A stretch of DNA of 64,000 nt from contig CAUYUJ010002692.1 of the NCBI GenBank assembly GCA_963575745.1, positions 288,501 through 352,500 of the forward strand, read 5' to 3'. Made by a program: the position numbers and the translations under genes. Below the pieces are notes generated by a model. That model was not told where the DNA came from. It did not search any database and saw nothing but the letters and a program-made list of their open reading frames with translations. This stretch comes from Prorocentrum cordatum. Lineage: Eukaryota > Sar > Dinophyceae > Prorocentrales > Prorocentraceae. Positions 1 to 9,470 of this stretch are shown here, piece after piece. Every line of letters starts with the position of its first letter. The first letter of the stretch is position 1.

Positions 1-589
1 CAGCCACCAGTGCCCCGACGGAGCTTCGACGCTCGCCCCATCCACGCACGCCCCGCACTCTGAGCACACCTGCGCGGCACTCAGCCCGTCGACCGCAGAA
101 ATATGTCTGTAGCAACTGGCGTTGGCGTTGTTGCTTTCGCCTTCCCGGCGGCGCGCCGAGGAAAGGAAGCGAGAGGGGGCAGGACTTTGCAGAAGGCGGC
201 GGGGCTCAGAAGACTTGGGACCTTCTGAGCCTTCTCATAATCGAGGAACAAACAATTACATAAACATTGATTTTCGGAAGTCCGCGCGGATTTCTTGGAT
301 CGGCATTGGAGCCCTCCGGCGGCGCCTCGGGCGCTGCCCGTGGCGCGCTCCGCGCGCCAGGAGGGGGTACAGCATGCTGCTTCGCATGAGTTTGATGCCA
401 ATGAATCGAGAATGAGTTGGATCCGTCAGTGCTTCAGTCTTGCGTTCTGATGCGGAAGCTATGACGATCCGCATTGGCTGTTGAAAAATCAGCGCGGACC
501 TCCGAAGGCTTAGGCCTACATGCTGGGCTCAAGATGCTCGAGAAGGGGCCCGACCCCTCTGCCCCTCCCCCCCGGGCGCGCCCCCGAGC
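1..589. other. No gene recognised
   Basis: G+C-rich sequence without a reading frame I can support. It contains the perfect palindrome TCCGCGCGGA near 281-292 and a related GCGCGGA run near 490-500. I see no splice-delimited exon, RNA gene or tandem array. Confidence 0.5.
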
Positions 590-716
590 CTTCCTCGTTC
601 TCTTCCGTCACGCCGTACGCGAGATTGTAGGTGGCGCAGCCTCCGTACCCGGCGTCCCACGTGGCCCTGAAGCCGAGGCAGACCGGCAGCTCGCAGAGCC
701 CGCACTGCGGGCAGAC
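590..716 (-). CDS. Internal exon of a Cys-rich dinoflagellate protein (W-D-x-G-[YF]-G-x-C domain)
   Basis: On the minus strand an acceptor (CCTCGCAG) at 717-724 is followed by an open stretch with three close cysteine pairs (VCPQCGLCELPVCLGF) and then TWDAGYGGCATYNLAYG. The W-D-x-G-Y-G-x-C-x-T-Y signature recurs at 16705-16792. I associate it, from memory only, with a repeated Cys-rich domain of secreted or surface dinoflagellate proteins. The exon probably ends near 590, where GAGGAAG is followed by GC, a donor dinucleotide used in dinoflagellates. No flanking exons are recognised, so this may be a relic. Function unknown. Confidence 0.45.
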
Positions 717-739
717 CTGCGAGGGGCACCAGGGGCAGG

Positions 740-850
740 ATCGGTCAGCATCGAATCGGGAGGCCGGATCGGACTGAAGTGCGCATCGGACCAGACAGCT
801 TCGGCACGGAGCCAGAATGGAATCGGATCGGCCGCGCCAGGATGCAAAAC
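740..850. repeat. ATCGG-rich degenerate repeat
   Basis: Runs of ATCGGATCGG and GGAATCGG ending in a GCGCCAGGATGCA motif. The same words recur at 14020-14065 and 14940-15130, where CGCCAGGATGCA is also present. This is a dispersed repeat rather than a gene. Confidence 0.6.
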
Positions 851-866
851 CAGCGCAATTCAAGCA

Positions 867-1906
867 ATCTGAAAAAAGGTGCTGTTCAGACTCTGGGGGC
901 GCCCCCAGACTCTGGGGGTTGGGGGTTGCTCCGACTCGTTGTCCGACAATGTCTCCTCGCTCCTACCCCCTGCCTCCTTCTCCTGGTCCTCCTCCCTGTT
1001 TCTCTTCCTACTCCCTCTTCGCCTGCTTTTCCCAGTCCTTTTCTTCCTCTTCCTCCTCCTCCTCCTCCTCCTCCTCCTCCTCCTCCTCCTCCTCCTCCTC
1101 ATCCTCCCCAAGAGGCCTCTAAGACGCCCAAGATGGCCTCCAAGACGGCCCTGAAGCGCCTCAAAAGGACCCCACATCGGTTCAGAGAGGCCCCCAAGAC
1201 GGCTTCCGACGGCGTCAGACCCGTCAGACGGGCCAGGAACGCTTTTAAGACGGCCAAAGAGAGGCTCTCACGAGGCCTAAGGAGGCCCCCAAAACGCTTC
1301 CAAGAGGCCCCCGGGAAGCCCCCATGAGGCCCCACAAGAGTGCCCCAAGAGGCTCCCAAGAGGCCTCCTCCTCCTCCTCCTCCTCCTCCCCTCCTCCTCC
1401 TCCTCCTCCTCCTCCTCCTCCTCCTCTTCCTCCTCCCTCTCCTGATCCTCCCCCTCAGCCTCCCCCAAGTGTTCCCCGAAGAGTTTCCGGAGCGGCTGGG
1501 GGAATGCATAATCAGATAGCTTGGCCAAGCTGGGGCCCAACGTTTGGCCACATAGGCGCTTCTCAAAAAGGCTGGGGGCGTCGGTGATTCGCCGGCGTTC
1601 CAAGATGGCCGCAAAATGGCCCACGACGGCCCCAAAGCCCCCAAGAGGCTTTTAATGCAGTCCAAGAAGCCTCCAAGGGGACCTGCAGGAAGGCCCGAAG
1701 AGGCAAAGACAGGTGATTTCCCGTGGGCTCTTGACGGATTTTGACGTTTTCGGCTTGCCGACGGCCCAATGCCGCCGAAGAGATCCCCAAGATGGCCCCA
1801 AGAGCGCCCAAGAGACCTCCAAGATGGCCCCATGACGGCCTCCAGACGGTCCAAGAGGCCCCCAAGGCGCCTCCAAGACGGCCCACGAGAACTCCAAAGC
1901 GCCCAC
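867..1906. repeat. Left arm (A) of a 1-kb inverted repeat
   Basis: The reverse complement of 867-1906 aligns with 12698-13995 over its whole length. Long matched stretches include the segment around TTGACGTTTTCGGC (near 1740), the CAGCTTGGCCAAGCTATCTGA region (near 1515-1540), a block beginning GGAGCAACCCCCAACCC and the end at CAGAT. Hand comparison of 160 bases around 1740-1900 gives roughly 93% identity. Each arm is a mosaic of CCAAGANGGCC-type short repeats and TCC runs (1043-1104 and 1366-1440). The arms are separated by 10.8 kb containing the first LINE. All long reading frames here are repeat artefacts. Confidence 0.85.
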
Positions 1907-1926
1907 TCGTCATCGTGGTCGTCGTT

Positions 1927-1968
<42 letters not shown>

Positions 1969-1983
1969 GTCGTCGTGGTCGTC
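1907..1983. repeat. (GTC)n / (GAC)n microsatellite
   Basis: An almost pure GTC trinucleotide run abutting the inverted-repeat arm. The same trinucleotide recurs at 10612-10630, 10755-10800 and, in the other orientation, at 11484-11690. Confidence 0.9.
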
Positions 1984-2180
1984 AAACCTCTTTCAGTTTC
2001 CTAATCAAACCCCTCTCCCTCTCCCTCCCCTCTCCCTCCCCTCTCCCCCCCCTCTCCACCAACCCCCCCACCCCCCCTCCACCTCCCCCTCCACCACCCC
2101 CCTCCGCCCCTCCGCCACCTCCCCATCCACTCCCCCTCCAACTCCCCCTCCACCTCCCCCTCCACCCCCTCGGATGTCCC
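1984..2180. repeat. Pyrimidine tract (CCCCCTCCA-type)
   Basis: About 200 bases made almost only of C and T with scattered A, built from CCCCCTCCAC/CTCTCCCT words. No gene. Confidence 0.85.
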
Positions 2181-2528
2181 TTGGAACCTTTTAGGGAGCA
2201 CCCAGGGGGCTCCAGAGGGCCCCAATAGGGCTCCAAGACGCGCCCCAGAGACCACTGAGAGGTCTCATCCGGACGCGCTGTTCGATGACACCTACTAGCG
2301 GTTTCTGAGGCCTCTCTTGGGCCCCCCTTGAGCCCGTCTTGGAGCCCTCTTAGGGCCCTCTGGGAGCCATCTATAGGCCAACAAGGGGCCCAAGAGGGCC
2401 CCAAGAGGGTTCAGGAGTTATGTACCAGCGGCCGCTGGGTTAGTACATAATTCCTGGGGCCATCTTGGAGCCCTCTTGGGGCCCTCTTGGGGCCCTCTTA
2501 GGGCCAACCAGGGGCCCAAGAGGGCTCC
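2181..2528. repeat. 127-bp satellite, segment upstream of the LINE insertion
   Basis: GGGGCCCTCTTGGGGCCCTC words and their complements surround one copy of the NotI-centred palindrome (GCGGCCGC at 2428-2435, outer arms TATGTACC / GGTxxGTACATA). The same unit resumes at 8978, directly after the LINE, so the LINE interrupts a pre-existing array. Confidence 0.85.
2513..2528. repeat. Left target-site duplication of the LINE
   Basis: GGCCCAAGAGGGCTCC lies immediately before the spliced leader and is repeated perfectly at 8978-8993 immediately after the A8 tail. The surrounding satellite contains similar words, so part of the match could be fortuitous, but both copies abut the element ends exactly. 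Confidence 0.75.
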
Positions 2529-2550
2529 TCCGTAGCCATTTTGGCTCAAG
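2529..2550 (+). other. Dinoflagellate spliced-leader sequence (22 nt) at the LINE 5' end
   Basis: All 22 positions fit the known dinoflagellate leader (first base T, then CC, then core GTAGCCATTTTGGCTCAAG). It is followed by GTTTTGAG and a small hairpin (GTTTCCC-T-GGGAAAC, about 2558-2572). It sits at the exact 5' end of a polyadenylated element with flanking duplications, so I read it as a leader added by trans-splicing and then copied back into DNA. An SL RNA gene is less likely because no Sm-site or terminator structure follows. Confidence 0.93.
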
Positions 2551-2678
2551 GTTTTGAGTTTCCCTGGGAAACGAGTGGATACCGCTAGTCCGCGGCTAGT
2601 TCCCAAGGGTTTCAGCGCACCGCTGTGTGAGCCTCCAGGCGACACAGCATCGAGTTTCACGAACACGGACGGTTGTCG

Positions 2679-3846
2679 ATGGCGCCAGATGGCTCTCGGC
2701 GACCGCCATGGAGGCAGCAGCCTGCCTCACGCTACGGAAAATGGTGGAATCCGATCGTCTATCCTCCACTGCCTGGATCTATGCCGCCGCCGCCGTCGTG
2801 GGGAGCGAACACTTGGGGGAAACGCCAGTACCGAGCCCAAGTTGAGTGTTCCTCGTGTGGTCGGTGGCTCTTCCAGGACAGGCTCAAGGCGAAGAACTGG
2901 ACGTGCGAGTGTGGCGCAAAGTTCCAGAAGTCGCGTGGGCCTGGCCATGGCCGTCAGGGGGGTGCTGCTACTGCTGATGGTGACGCTGCGCAGGAACTCT
3001 GTGCCTTGGCGGCCAAACTGGGAGGGGGGGGGGGACACCGAGCGCGCTGTCGACTCCTTGGTAGCCACCCTGCGAGGTCCTCCCCCCGAGACCAAGCCAC
3101 GGCCGCCAGGGCAGGCCCTCCAGATGGCGGCGGCCCGCTTGCAGCGAGGACGCAAGGCCATGGAGGCGGCCAAAGAGCAGTGGAAGAGAGCCAAGCAGGA
3201 GTTGGAGCGGCGCACGGAGAAGCTTCGCGCATGCACGACTGAGGTTATGGAAGCTGAACGTGAAGAGATCGCGAAGGCTAAAGAGTTCTTGCCACCTGAG
3301 GAACTGCCCGTGCCACGGGGTGCTGTCCTGGACATCCAAGAGGTGCTCGACGGCAACCTGGAGCTGGAGATCAGTCTGGGAGTCGACCTGGACGGGTTGG
3401 GCCTCACGCAATCGGACCATGACATCTAGGAGAAGACGAAGGGTGAGCTCCAGGTCTGGTTGTACAAAGCGGTGCAAGACACGTATGGTCAAATCAATGA
3501 GAAGTTGCAGGATCAGAAGGCCAAGGTCTCAGCTGTCCTCGAGAGAGCCCGCAAGAAGAGGAAAGGCAACCTGGGTGAGGCTCAGGTTGGGGCCGAACCA
3601 GCGAGCCAGGGAGCAGCGTCCAGCGCGCCCCGTGGAGGTGCCGACGCAGCCCCTGAGGCGCCTGCGCGAGGAGCGGCGACGGGTGCTGCCCGTGGCTCGG
3701 CAGCAGACCCCGCCCCTCGCGCCGCGCCAGCTCCTGGGGATGAGCATTCGCTCAAGGCCGCGTCTGACCGCTTGCAGGGTGAGGTTGGTGCCCTCGTCCG
3801 CAACCTGAGCGAGCAGAAGACGGAGGGGGAGCCACCGTGCGGGTGA
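2679..3846 (+). pseudogene. LINE ORF1: zinc-ribbon and coiled-coil RNA-binding-type protein (frame-broken)
   Basis: First in-frame ATG at 2679 (MAPDGSRRPPW). A Pro-rich start is followed by a zinc-ribbon-like C-x2-C-G ... W-x-C-x-C-G (VECSSCGRWL ... NWTCECGAKF, about 2845-2930). The frame then moves by one base at the G run 3023-3036 into a long Lys/Glu/Ala helix (MEAAKEQWKRAKQELERRTE, near 3160-3220) typical of a coiled coil. An in-frame TAG at 3427-3429 separates this from a same-frame continuation (YKAVQDTYGQINEKLQDQKA) and an Ala/Pro-rich tail ending at 3846. LINE ORF1 proteins bind element RNA; that role is inferred from position and architecture. The G-run shift could be a consensus error. 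Confidence 0.7.
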
Positions 3847-4870
3847 CGCGCACACTCTGTATGTGAGGAACCTCTCGGGCTGGGGGTATTCGTCCAAATG
3901 CCTTCTTGCTGAGGGCTTGTACGACATAGTCATTCTGCCCGAGTTGCACGTTCTCCCAGATATGTGTACAGAGTTGCTCCATGCTTGGAGCTTTAGAGGA
4001 TACCAACCAGTGGTGGCTCCATCCTACCAGTTGAAGGCGACGGTCAAGGCTGGTGGGATCTCGATGGGAGTCAAGAAGAGATTTCAGTTTCAGAGTTTTC
4101 GCCACCTAGCGACCGACAGACATATGCAGATGGAGCTCCGACAGATCCAGGAGCCAGATACCACCGTGTCGGGGATTGATTTCAGAGACGCTGTAGGATG
4201 TCAGCTCAAGATTGGTGGCCAGTCTATTTCTGTCTTCGGCATCTACTTGACTGCGGATGTGGGCATCACAGGCTTGAACGTGTCAAAGCTGATCCAGTTA
4301 GGTACGCTGTTGCAGTCTATCAAGACGCCTTGGCTGGTCATTGGGGACTTCAACGCGACCCCGATCGAGATGCAGAAGTCAGGATGGCCATCGTTGGTGG
4401 ACGGGTTGATTCGTGTCCCCTCGGGTGCAGAATACACATGCACGGCTGGCCAAAAGAAGATGATTGATTTCGCAGTTCTGTCGCGCTCGATGGTTCGGTT
4501 CGTCTGCTCCATGACGGTGGATGATGAAGCATGCTTTGGGGCAGGTAAGTCGCACTTCGGCATCTTGACGAAGTTGCAGCTGAGGTTAGAGAAGGCTCAG
4601 AGATGGGTACTCAGTATGCCGCAGAGATGTCAGTACCCACCGAGGCCCAAGAAGCAAGCGGATCCGACCAGTAAGAGGTCTCGACAGCGCCTGCTGCGCC
4701 ATCTCAATGAGGCCGCCGCTAAGCCAGAGCCAGAACTACCACGTCCTCCGTTGAGAGCGCGGAGGCAGATCAGGTTCAAGATGCCGCCTCCCTTGCAGTA
4801 CTTGGGGGCGCAGGATTGGGGCCTGGAGCCAGAGGATGACCCGCAGCAGGAGGATGACGGTGAGTCGACT
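3842..4870 (+). pseudogene. LINE AP-endonuclease-like (EEP family) domain
   Basis: An open frame without its own ATG, entered by a one-base shift from ORF1. Hallmarks of the endonuclease/exonuclease/phosphatase fold appear in order: ILPELHV (the metal-binding Glu of the family QE.H motif, near 3935), LVIGDFNATP (GDFN, near 4345), MIDFAVLSRS (D-x-x-L, near 4460) and KSHFGI (the SDH position, near 4545; Ser is present, Asp is not). The enzyme would nick target DNA to prime reverse transcription. A basic linker (SKRSRQRLLRHL) follows. After about 4840 the meaningful frame changes. The His-neighbour substitution and the shifts suggest an inactive copy. Confidence 0.75.
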
Positions 4871-5487
4871 GGCGACGACGACGGCCAGTTCGGCCAGGGT
4901 GGCGCCGAGGGCGCAGGGGGGCGCGGCGATGGGTGCTGGTGGACCAGCAGACCCCGCCCCCCCAGGAGGTGCGGCGACGGGTGCAGGAGGCCCTCCAGAC
5001 CCCGCCCCTCCAGCAGCGCAGGGAGAGAGCGTCTCGCAGCTGCTCCTCGAGACGGCGCCAGAAGCCCAAGACAGGCTCTGGCACGCTCTGTCGGCCAGTC
5101 GGCCACAGGGCACGCCGCCGAAGTACATAGTGGATTCGAACGCGTTTCGGTTGGATCCCGAGGCGTCGCTTTCTGGTGGCAGGTCCTTCGCGGACTGGAC
5201 TGATAAGTTTGAGTTTTTTTTTGCGCGATGTTGGAGATACATCCGAGTGATCAAAATAAGTACCGAGGTAGAGGTTCCCTTGGAGGGCTCACTAGGAGAC
5301 CCGAGGCCCAAGGAGCCCACTTTGTCTCGTCTAGGGACCCTGTGGCGCACTGGTGGGCCACGGTGGATTTCCTGTTGAAGGACCTTGTGGGCCTCCTGGA
5401 CCAGAGGGGCTCTAGTAAGGCCAGTAGGTTAGGCGAGCGCTTGAGGGACTTGTCGGTCTCTGTTCCTGTCTCTGTCTCCCTCCTCCT
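4836..5487 (+). pseudogene. LINE inter-domain linker between endonuclease and RT
   Basis: Two frames share this stretch. One is Ala/Gly/Pro-rich (GGPADPAPPGG repeated twice). Around 5020-5210 another carries a plausible globular segment (LLLETAPEAQDRLWHAL, then KYIVDSNAFRLDPEASL). No motif is recognised. It belongs to the polyprotein by position only. Confidence 0.4.
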
Positions 5488-6870
5488 GTGCGCACCAGGT
5501 GGTGCCGAAGTCTCAGGGTGATTTGGGAGCTCAGTGATGACTCCATCAAGGACCTCAGTAGGCAGGCCTACTCCAATTCTGTCAGAGCCCAGAGGTCTGT
5601 CCTCCATGCCAGTCTCGGCAAGTTCCACCAGTGGGTCCTGCAGCAAGACCAGCTAGGTGGACGGGGGCTGTACAACAGGCTCAAAGACAAAGCTGTTTTT
5701 GCTTGCGAAATGAGGGCTTGGGGTGACCCAGTTCTAGATTCTTGTGCACGCATGGAGGCCAGGGCCAGAGTGTGGAGCCTAAAGTGGAAGGGGGATCCCT
5801 CCACTTTCAAGCGTGTTTTCGAACTTTGGAGGAAAGCCCAGTCGAAGGCTAAGGCACTCGAGCCCAGGCCGATCACTGAGGAGCAGATTTCCAGGCTCAC
5901 CTCAGCCCTGCCAGACCGCGCGCCGGGGGTAGACCAGATGACGAAGAAGGACTTCCTCTGGTTGCCTAGGGCGGGCCTGCAGTATCTGGCAGGGCTTTCT
6001 CCCAGGTGGACAGAGAGTGCTGTTGGCCATGGCAAGTCCTGGTCATTCTTGTCACCCTCCAGGTCAAGGACTTGGAAGCGGATCGTGCGATTGGCCTGCT
6101 TGCCTGGCTGGTGAGATTCTGGGGCAGGCTGAGAAACGATGACAGAGCTGCCTGGACGAGGGACACTGCTGGCACGTGGGACACGGCGCTGGCGGGCTCC
6201 TCGGCCCTGCAAGCTGCGTTGCTGCGCCTGTTTCGGGATGAGGAGGCAGCCAATTCAAGATTCAAGCTTCCCCGACCTTCACAGTGGTAGTTTGCTCTGG
6301 GATGTGAAAGGGTTCTATGATAGCCTCCGATGGGACCTCATCTTGGAGAAGGCACTGGATCTAGATTTCCCGCCTTGCTATCTTGCTCTAGAGTTGCAGA
6401 TACACATGGCGGTCAGGTTTCTTCGAGATGGGGGGGGCTACTCGCCCCCTGTAGACCCAGAGCTGTCACTCATTCCAGGTAGCAGTGGCGCAGTCGACTT
6501 AGGAAGAGCTGCCCTGCACCATGTTTGCGCGCAACTTGTCACTGGGGCTCCTGTGGAGCCGAGCCTGCACACTTGGGTGGATGGCATTGTGCAATGCATG
6601 CACGGCACAAGTGAGTTAGTTTTCAGACAGCTCCCAAGTGCGGGGCTGAAGCTGGTCCGTTGTCTCGAGCAGGCTCACCTTTCCATGGCCAGTTAGTCGT
6701 GCATCATCTGCTCGAGTACCAGTGTAGCCAAGCAGCTGCAGCAGTTTTTAAAGGGACACCAGATCGACATCCAGGTCAAATTAGTCAGTGCTGACCTAGG
6801 CATAGACCGAGGTAGAGTCGGGGCGTCTAGGCCGAAGCAGGCAGCACGTAGACACGCCACGGTTAAGCGT
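5488..6870 (+). pseudogene. LINE reverse transcriptase domain (frame-broken; catalytic Y/W-x-D-D is WVDG)
   Basis: The RT entry motif TEEQISRLTSALPDRAPGVD (near 5877-5935) matches the K..aGPDg region. The frame then shifts to ILVTLQVKDLEADRAIGLL (6030-6100) and again, near 6290, to the palm: LLWDVKGFYDSLRWDL (motif A, Asp present, near 6296), SSGAVDLGRAALHH (motif B region, near 6483) and HTWVDGIVQCMHG (motif C, near 6568). Motif C has one Asp where RTs need two, so this copy should be catalytically dead unless that is a base-call error. A TAG at 6694-6696 is followed in the same frame by VSADLGIDRGR and a basic thumb region running into the next ORF. Confidence 0.78.
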
Positions 6871-8943
6871 TTGGGTAAGCTTCAGAAGCTTGCTGCAGGC
6901 AACATGTTATGCAAGAGATGGGCGAAGAAGATGGCCCTCACGGCTGCCTTCGCCAAGTCACGTTATTCTGACAAGGTGCACGACACTGCCCCCCATGTCG
7001 TTTTGAGATGGCGTCGGTCGTTGGGTCGGTTGACGGGGGGAGTCGCTACGGGGGGTAGGTGCCTCACCACGCTGTTAGCGCTTGAGTATGGGAGGAAGGA
7101 TCCTGCTTTCCTCGCTCTCTTCGACACGATCGAGGCATGGTTCCTCATTTTAACGGATCGCAATTTCCATGCTGAGAGGATCCGCAGAGTCTGGAGAAAG
7201 GTTCTCGCGCGTCTGCGGGACAGGCCCGCCAGGCACAGGTGGAGAGGTGTCGCCACCCCTGCTGCGGCGACTATTGCCACTCTGCTTGATCTTGGTTGGG
7301 AGCCTTGGGGTCCGTGGGCTTGGGAGTGCGATCTTGGTGTTAGGTATGCTATTGACGAGTCCCTGCTTGGGCGGGGTAAGGTTGATCTTGCTGTCATCAA
7401 GGAGGCTCTGGCAGCTAGCATGGAACGCAAGTTGTGGTCTGCTGCCGCTCAAAATTCGTGGAATGGCCAGGGCCTTGAGTTGGTCCCAGATCTGTGTGAT
7501 TTCAGAAGGGACCTCAGGAGGCTCAAGAAGAAAGGCAAACATGAGTGGGCTGGCATCCTGCGTGCGGTCGCCACGGGCAACAGTTGGACCCGCTGCCGCA
7601 TGCAGGAGTGTAACCTTTCGCAGGACAGCCGCTGTCGCAGATGCCAGCAGGTGCTCGAGTCAGACCTTCACAGAGCTTGGGAGTGCCCCAAGAATGCAGA
7701 TTTTTGCAAGGTCTCAGATTTCGTCGTTCGCAGAGCCAGAGCAGATGCAGATCACAATCCTAGTTTTTGGATCAGAGGGCTGACGCCCAGTTCTTGGACA
7801 GCCGTCCCCCCGCCACCCGAAGTTGCTGATTTCCGTAGGTTGGGTGATGACTTGGGTGAGGCCGTTGTGAACGGTTTTGCTTTCGGTGGTGGGGACGCGA
7901 GCGGCGGCCAGGATACTCAAGATCCTATGCTTCGTAGAGTTGCCTGGTCTTGGGTGGTGCTGAGAGGGCTCGACGAGGACGGACAGTACTTGATCGAGAG
8001 CCTTCGCACGCACGCCGCTGGATTTGGCAACATCCCAGGGTCGAGGCAGTCGGTCAACCGAGGCGAGGTTATGTGCTTGGTTGAGTTCGTGCGTGCGGTG
8101 TTTCCGACTGCCTCGGCCTATTTTGTCACTGACTCTTCGTATGTTGTTAATAACCTTGCCAAGTTAAGGGCAGGGATCAATCCACAGTCTCACCTCGACG
8201 TGTGGCACCAGCTCAGAGCTCTCATTCAGACGCACCCCGAACGGGGATTGGTCGTAGTCAAGGTCGAGAGTCACAGGAGTGCCGAGCACGTCTCTGCCGC
8301 AGGTGCGGATCAGCTGCACTACCTTGTCAACGAAGTTGCAGACCGTATCGCCAGCTCGTGGGCAGATAATTTGCGTGTGCCAGAGAAGGACCGAGACAGC
8401 AGGTCCTTCGCCCAGGGGATTGCTTTCCAGGTTCGGGACCACCTCGGGCACACTCTATTGTCGGCGATTGAGGCGGACGGGGACAGGGCCCCTCGAGAAA
8501 AGGTTGTGCAGCGTCATTTCAAGGAGTATAAGATCCAGTTGGATCTAACCGCTCACACGCCAGCGGAGGGTAGGAGGCACCGCATCCAATGTAAAATTTG
8601 TGGAGGCTCGGCCCCCCGCTCCCTGGCTCGGCAGTTCCTGACCACTCCTTGCCACGCAGGTTTGTTCAATGGAGTGGTTATGATACCACAAGGCGCTGTG
8701 GTAAATGGTCAAAGGTTGCATCCGTCCCACATGTTAGGTTACAGCAAAGCATGGGGCACCACAGTTTGTTTCACGTGTGATTTCATTGCGGCCATGGCGG
8801 TTCGCAATTTGAAGCATCAATGTGCTGGTCACCTTAGTCACTATGGTGCCAGGATGCTGAAGAAGGTGGCCAAGGGCCAACCTCCTGGCAGAAGCCAGTG
8901 GGCCCGCCAGAATCAGGTCGTCAAGACCCGCAGGCGGAAGTGA
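6871..8943 (+). CDS. LINE C-terminal polyprotein: CCHC-like cluster, RNase H, C-terminal Cys/His region
   Basis: A 690-residue open frame without an ATG start. It is the uninterrupted 3' end of the pol reading frame. Near 7590-7700 a cluster CRMQECNLS...CRRCQQV...HRAWEC resembles the zinc knuckle after LINE RTs. The RNase H fold follows with all four acidic positions: GGDASGGQD (first Asp, near 7890), NRGEVMCLVEF (Glu, near 8060), FVTDSSYVVNN (Asp, near 8125) and NEVADRIASSW (last Asp, near 8330). RNase H would remove element RNA from the cDNA hybrid. A last Cys/His region (CKICGG ... CFTCDFIAA ... HQCAGH, 8590-8830) and a basic tail precede the TGA at 8941-8943. Confidence 0.85.
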   Translation: MGKLQKLAAGNMLCKRWAKKMALTAAFAKSRYSDKVHDTAPHVVLRWRRSLGRLTGGVATGGRCLTTLLALEYGRKDPAFLALFDTIEAWFLILTDRNFHAERIRRVWRKVLARLRDRPARHRWRGVATPAAATIATLLDLGWEPWGPWAWECDLGVRYAIDESLLGRGKVDLAVIKEALAASMERKLWSAAAQNSWNGQGLELVPDLCDFRRDLRRLKKKGKHEWAGILRAVATGNSWTRCRMQECNLSQDSRCRRCQQVLESDLHRAWECPKNADFCKVSDFVVRRARADADHNPSFWIRGLTPSSWTAVPPPPEVADFRRLGDDLGEAVVNGFAFGGGDASGGQDTQDPMLRRVAWSWVVLRGLDEDGQYLIESLRTHAAGFGNIPGSRQSVNRGEVMCLVEFVRAVFPTASAYFVTDSSYVVNNLAKLRAGINPQSHLDVWHQLRALIQTHPERGLVVVKVESHRSAEHVSAAGADQLHYLVNEVADRIASSWADNLRVPEKDRDSRSFAQGIAFQVRDHLGHTLLSAIEADGDRAPREKVVQRHFKEYKIQLDLTAHTPAEGRRHRIQCKICGGSAPRSLARQFLTTPCHAGLFNGVVMIPQGAVVNGQRLHPSHMLGYSKAWGTTVCFTCDFIAAMAVRNLKHQCAGHLSHYGARMLKKVAKGQPPGRSQWARQNQVVKTRRRK

Positions 8944-8969
8944 GTGTACAGTTTGGCATTGCCAGGATC

Positions 8970-8977
8970 AAAAAAAA
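8970..8977 (+). other. A8 tail at the LINE 3' end
   Basis: Eight A residues lie 26 bases after the stop codon and directly before the right duplication, as expected for a reverse-transcribed polyadenylated RNA. Confidence 0.8.
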
Positions 8978-8993
8978 GGCCCAAGAGGGCTCC
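8978..8993. repeat. Right target-site duplication of the LINE
   Basis: GGCCCAAGAGGGCTCC, identical to 2513-2528, directly after the A tail. Confidence 0.75.
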
Positions 8994-9470
8994 AAGAGGG
9001 CCCTCAAAGGGCCCCAAGAGGGCCCCAGGAGTTCTGTACCAGCGGCCGCTGGGTTGGTACATAATTCCCGGGGCCTTCTTGGGGCACTCTTAGGGCCAAC
9101 CAAGGGCCCAAGAGGGCTCCAAGAGGGCCCTCAGAGGGCCCCAAGAGGGTCCCAGGAGTTGTGTACCAGCGGCCGCTGGTTTGGTACACAATTCCTGGGG
9201 CCTTCTTGGGGCACTCTTAGGGCCAACCAGGGGCCCAAGAGGGCTCCAAGAGGGCCCTCAGAGGGCCCCAAGAGGGCCACAGGAGTTATGTACCAGCGGC
9301 CGCTGGTTTGGTACATAATTCCTGGGGCCATCTTGGGGCCCTCTTGGAGCCCTCTTAGGGCCCTCTTGGGCTCTTGGGGCCCTCTTCGGGCCCTCTTGGA
9401 GCCATCTTTTGGGCCAACCAAGGTTCCAAGAGGGCCCTAAGAGGGCCCCAGGAGGGGCCAGGCCGGGGCC
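8978..9470. repeat. 127-bp satellite with NotI-centred palindrome
   Basis: GCGGCCGC cores at 9042-9049, 9169-9176 and 9296-9303 give an exact 127-bp period. Each core lies in CCAGCGGCCGCTGG with outer arms TATGTACC / GGTACATA, so each unit can form a hairpin of about 33 bases with a 3-base asymmetry (GTT). Between cores lie mirrored runs of GGGGCCCTCTTGG and CCAAGAGGGCCCC, which could pair over the whole unit. The ORFs here are periodic artefacts. Confidence 0.9.

Larger units (their letters stand above)
2529..8977 (+). mobile_element. Non-LTR retrotransposon (LINE) with SL 5' end, A8 tail and 16-bp TSD
   Basis: A 6.45-kb element. Order: spliced leader, short 5' UTR, ORF1 (zinc ribbon plus coiled coil), AP-endonuclease-like domain, reverse transcriptase, CCHC-like cluster, RNase H, C-terminal Cys/His region, stop at 8941-8943, 26-base 3' UTR and A8 at 8970-8977. 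This is the usual APE-RT-RNase H plan of LINE families, which act by target-primed reverse transcription at a nicked genomic site. The copy appears full length, but the frame is broken several times: at a G run near 3023-3036, by TAG codons at 3427 and 6694, and by shifts near 3840, 4840, 5480, 6000 and 6290. It is probably dead or needs resequencing. It sits inside the 127-bp satellite. Confidence 0.92.

Noticed and set aside
867-2400. GPSW/GALLGPSW-type repeat proteins on the minus strand (also 12500-13300, 19590-20060, 22280-23075)
   Set aside because: They follow the CTTGG/CCAAG short-repeat period and occur on both strands in all such regions.
2529-2600. Spliced-leader RNA gene
   Set aside because: The leader is followed directly by LINE 5' UTR and coding sequence and flanked by a target duplication. 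No Sm site or SL RNA fold is seen and no tandem SL units.
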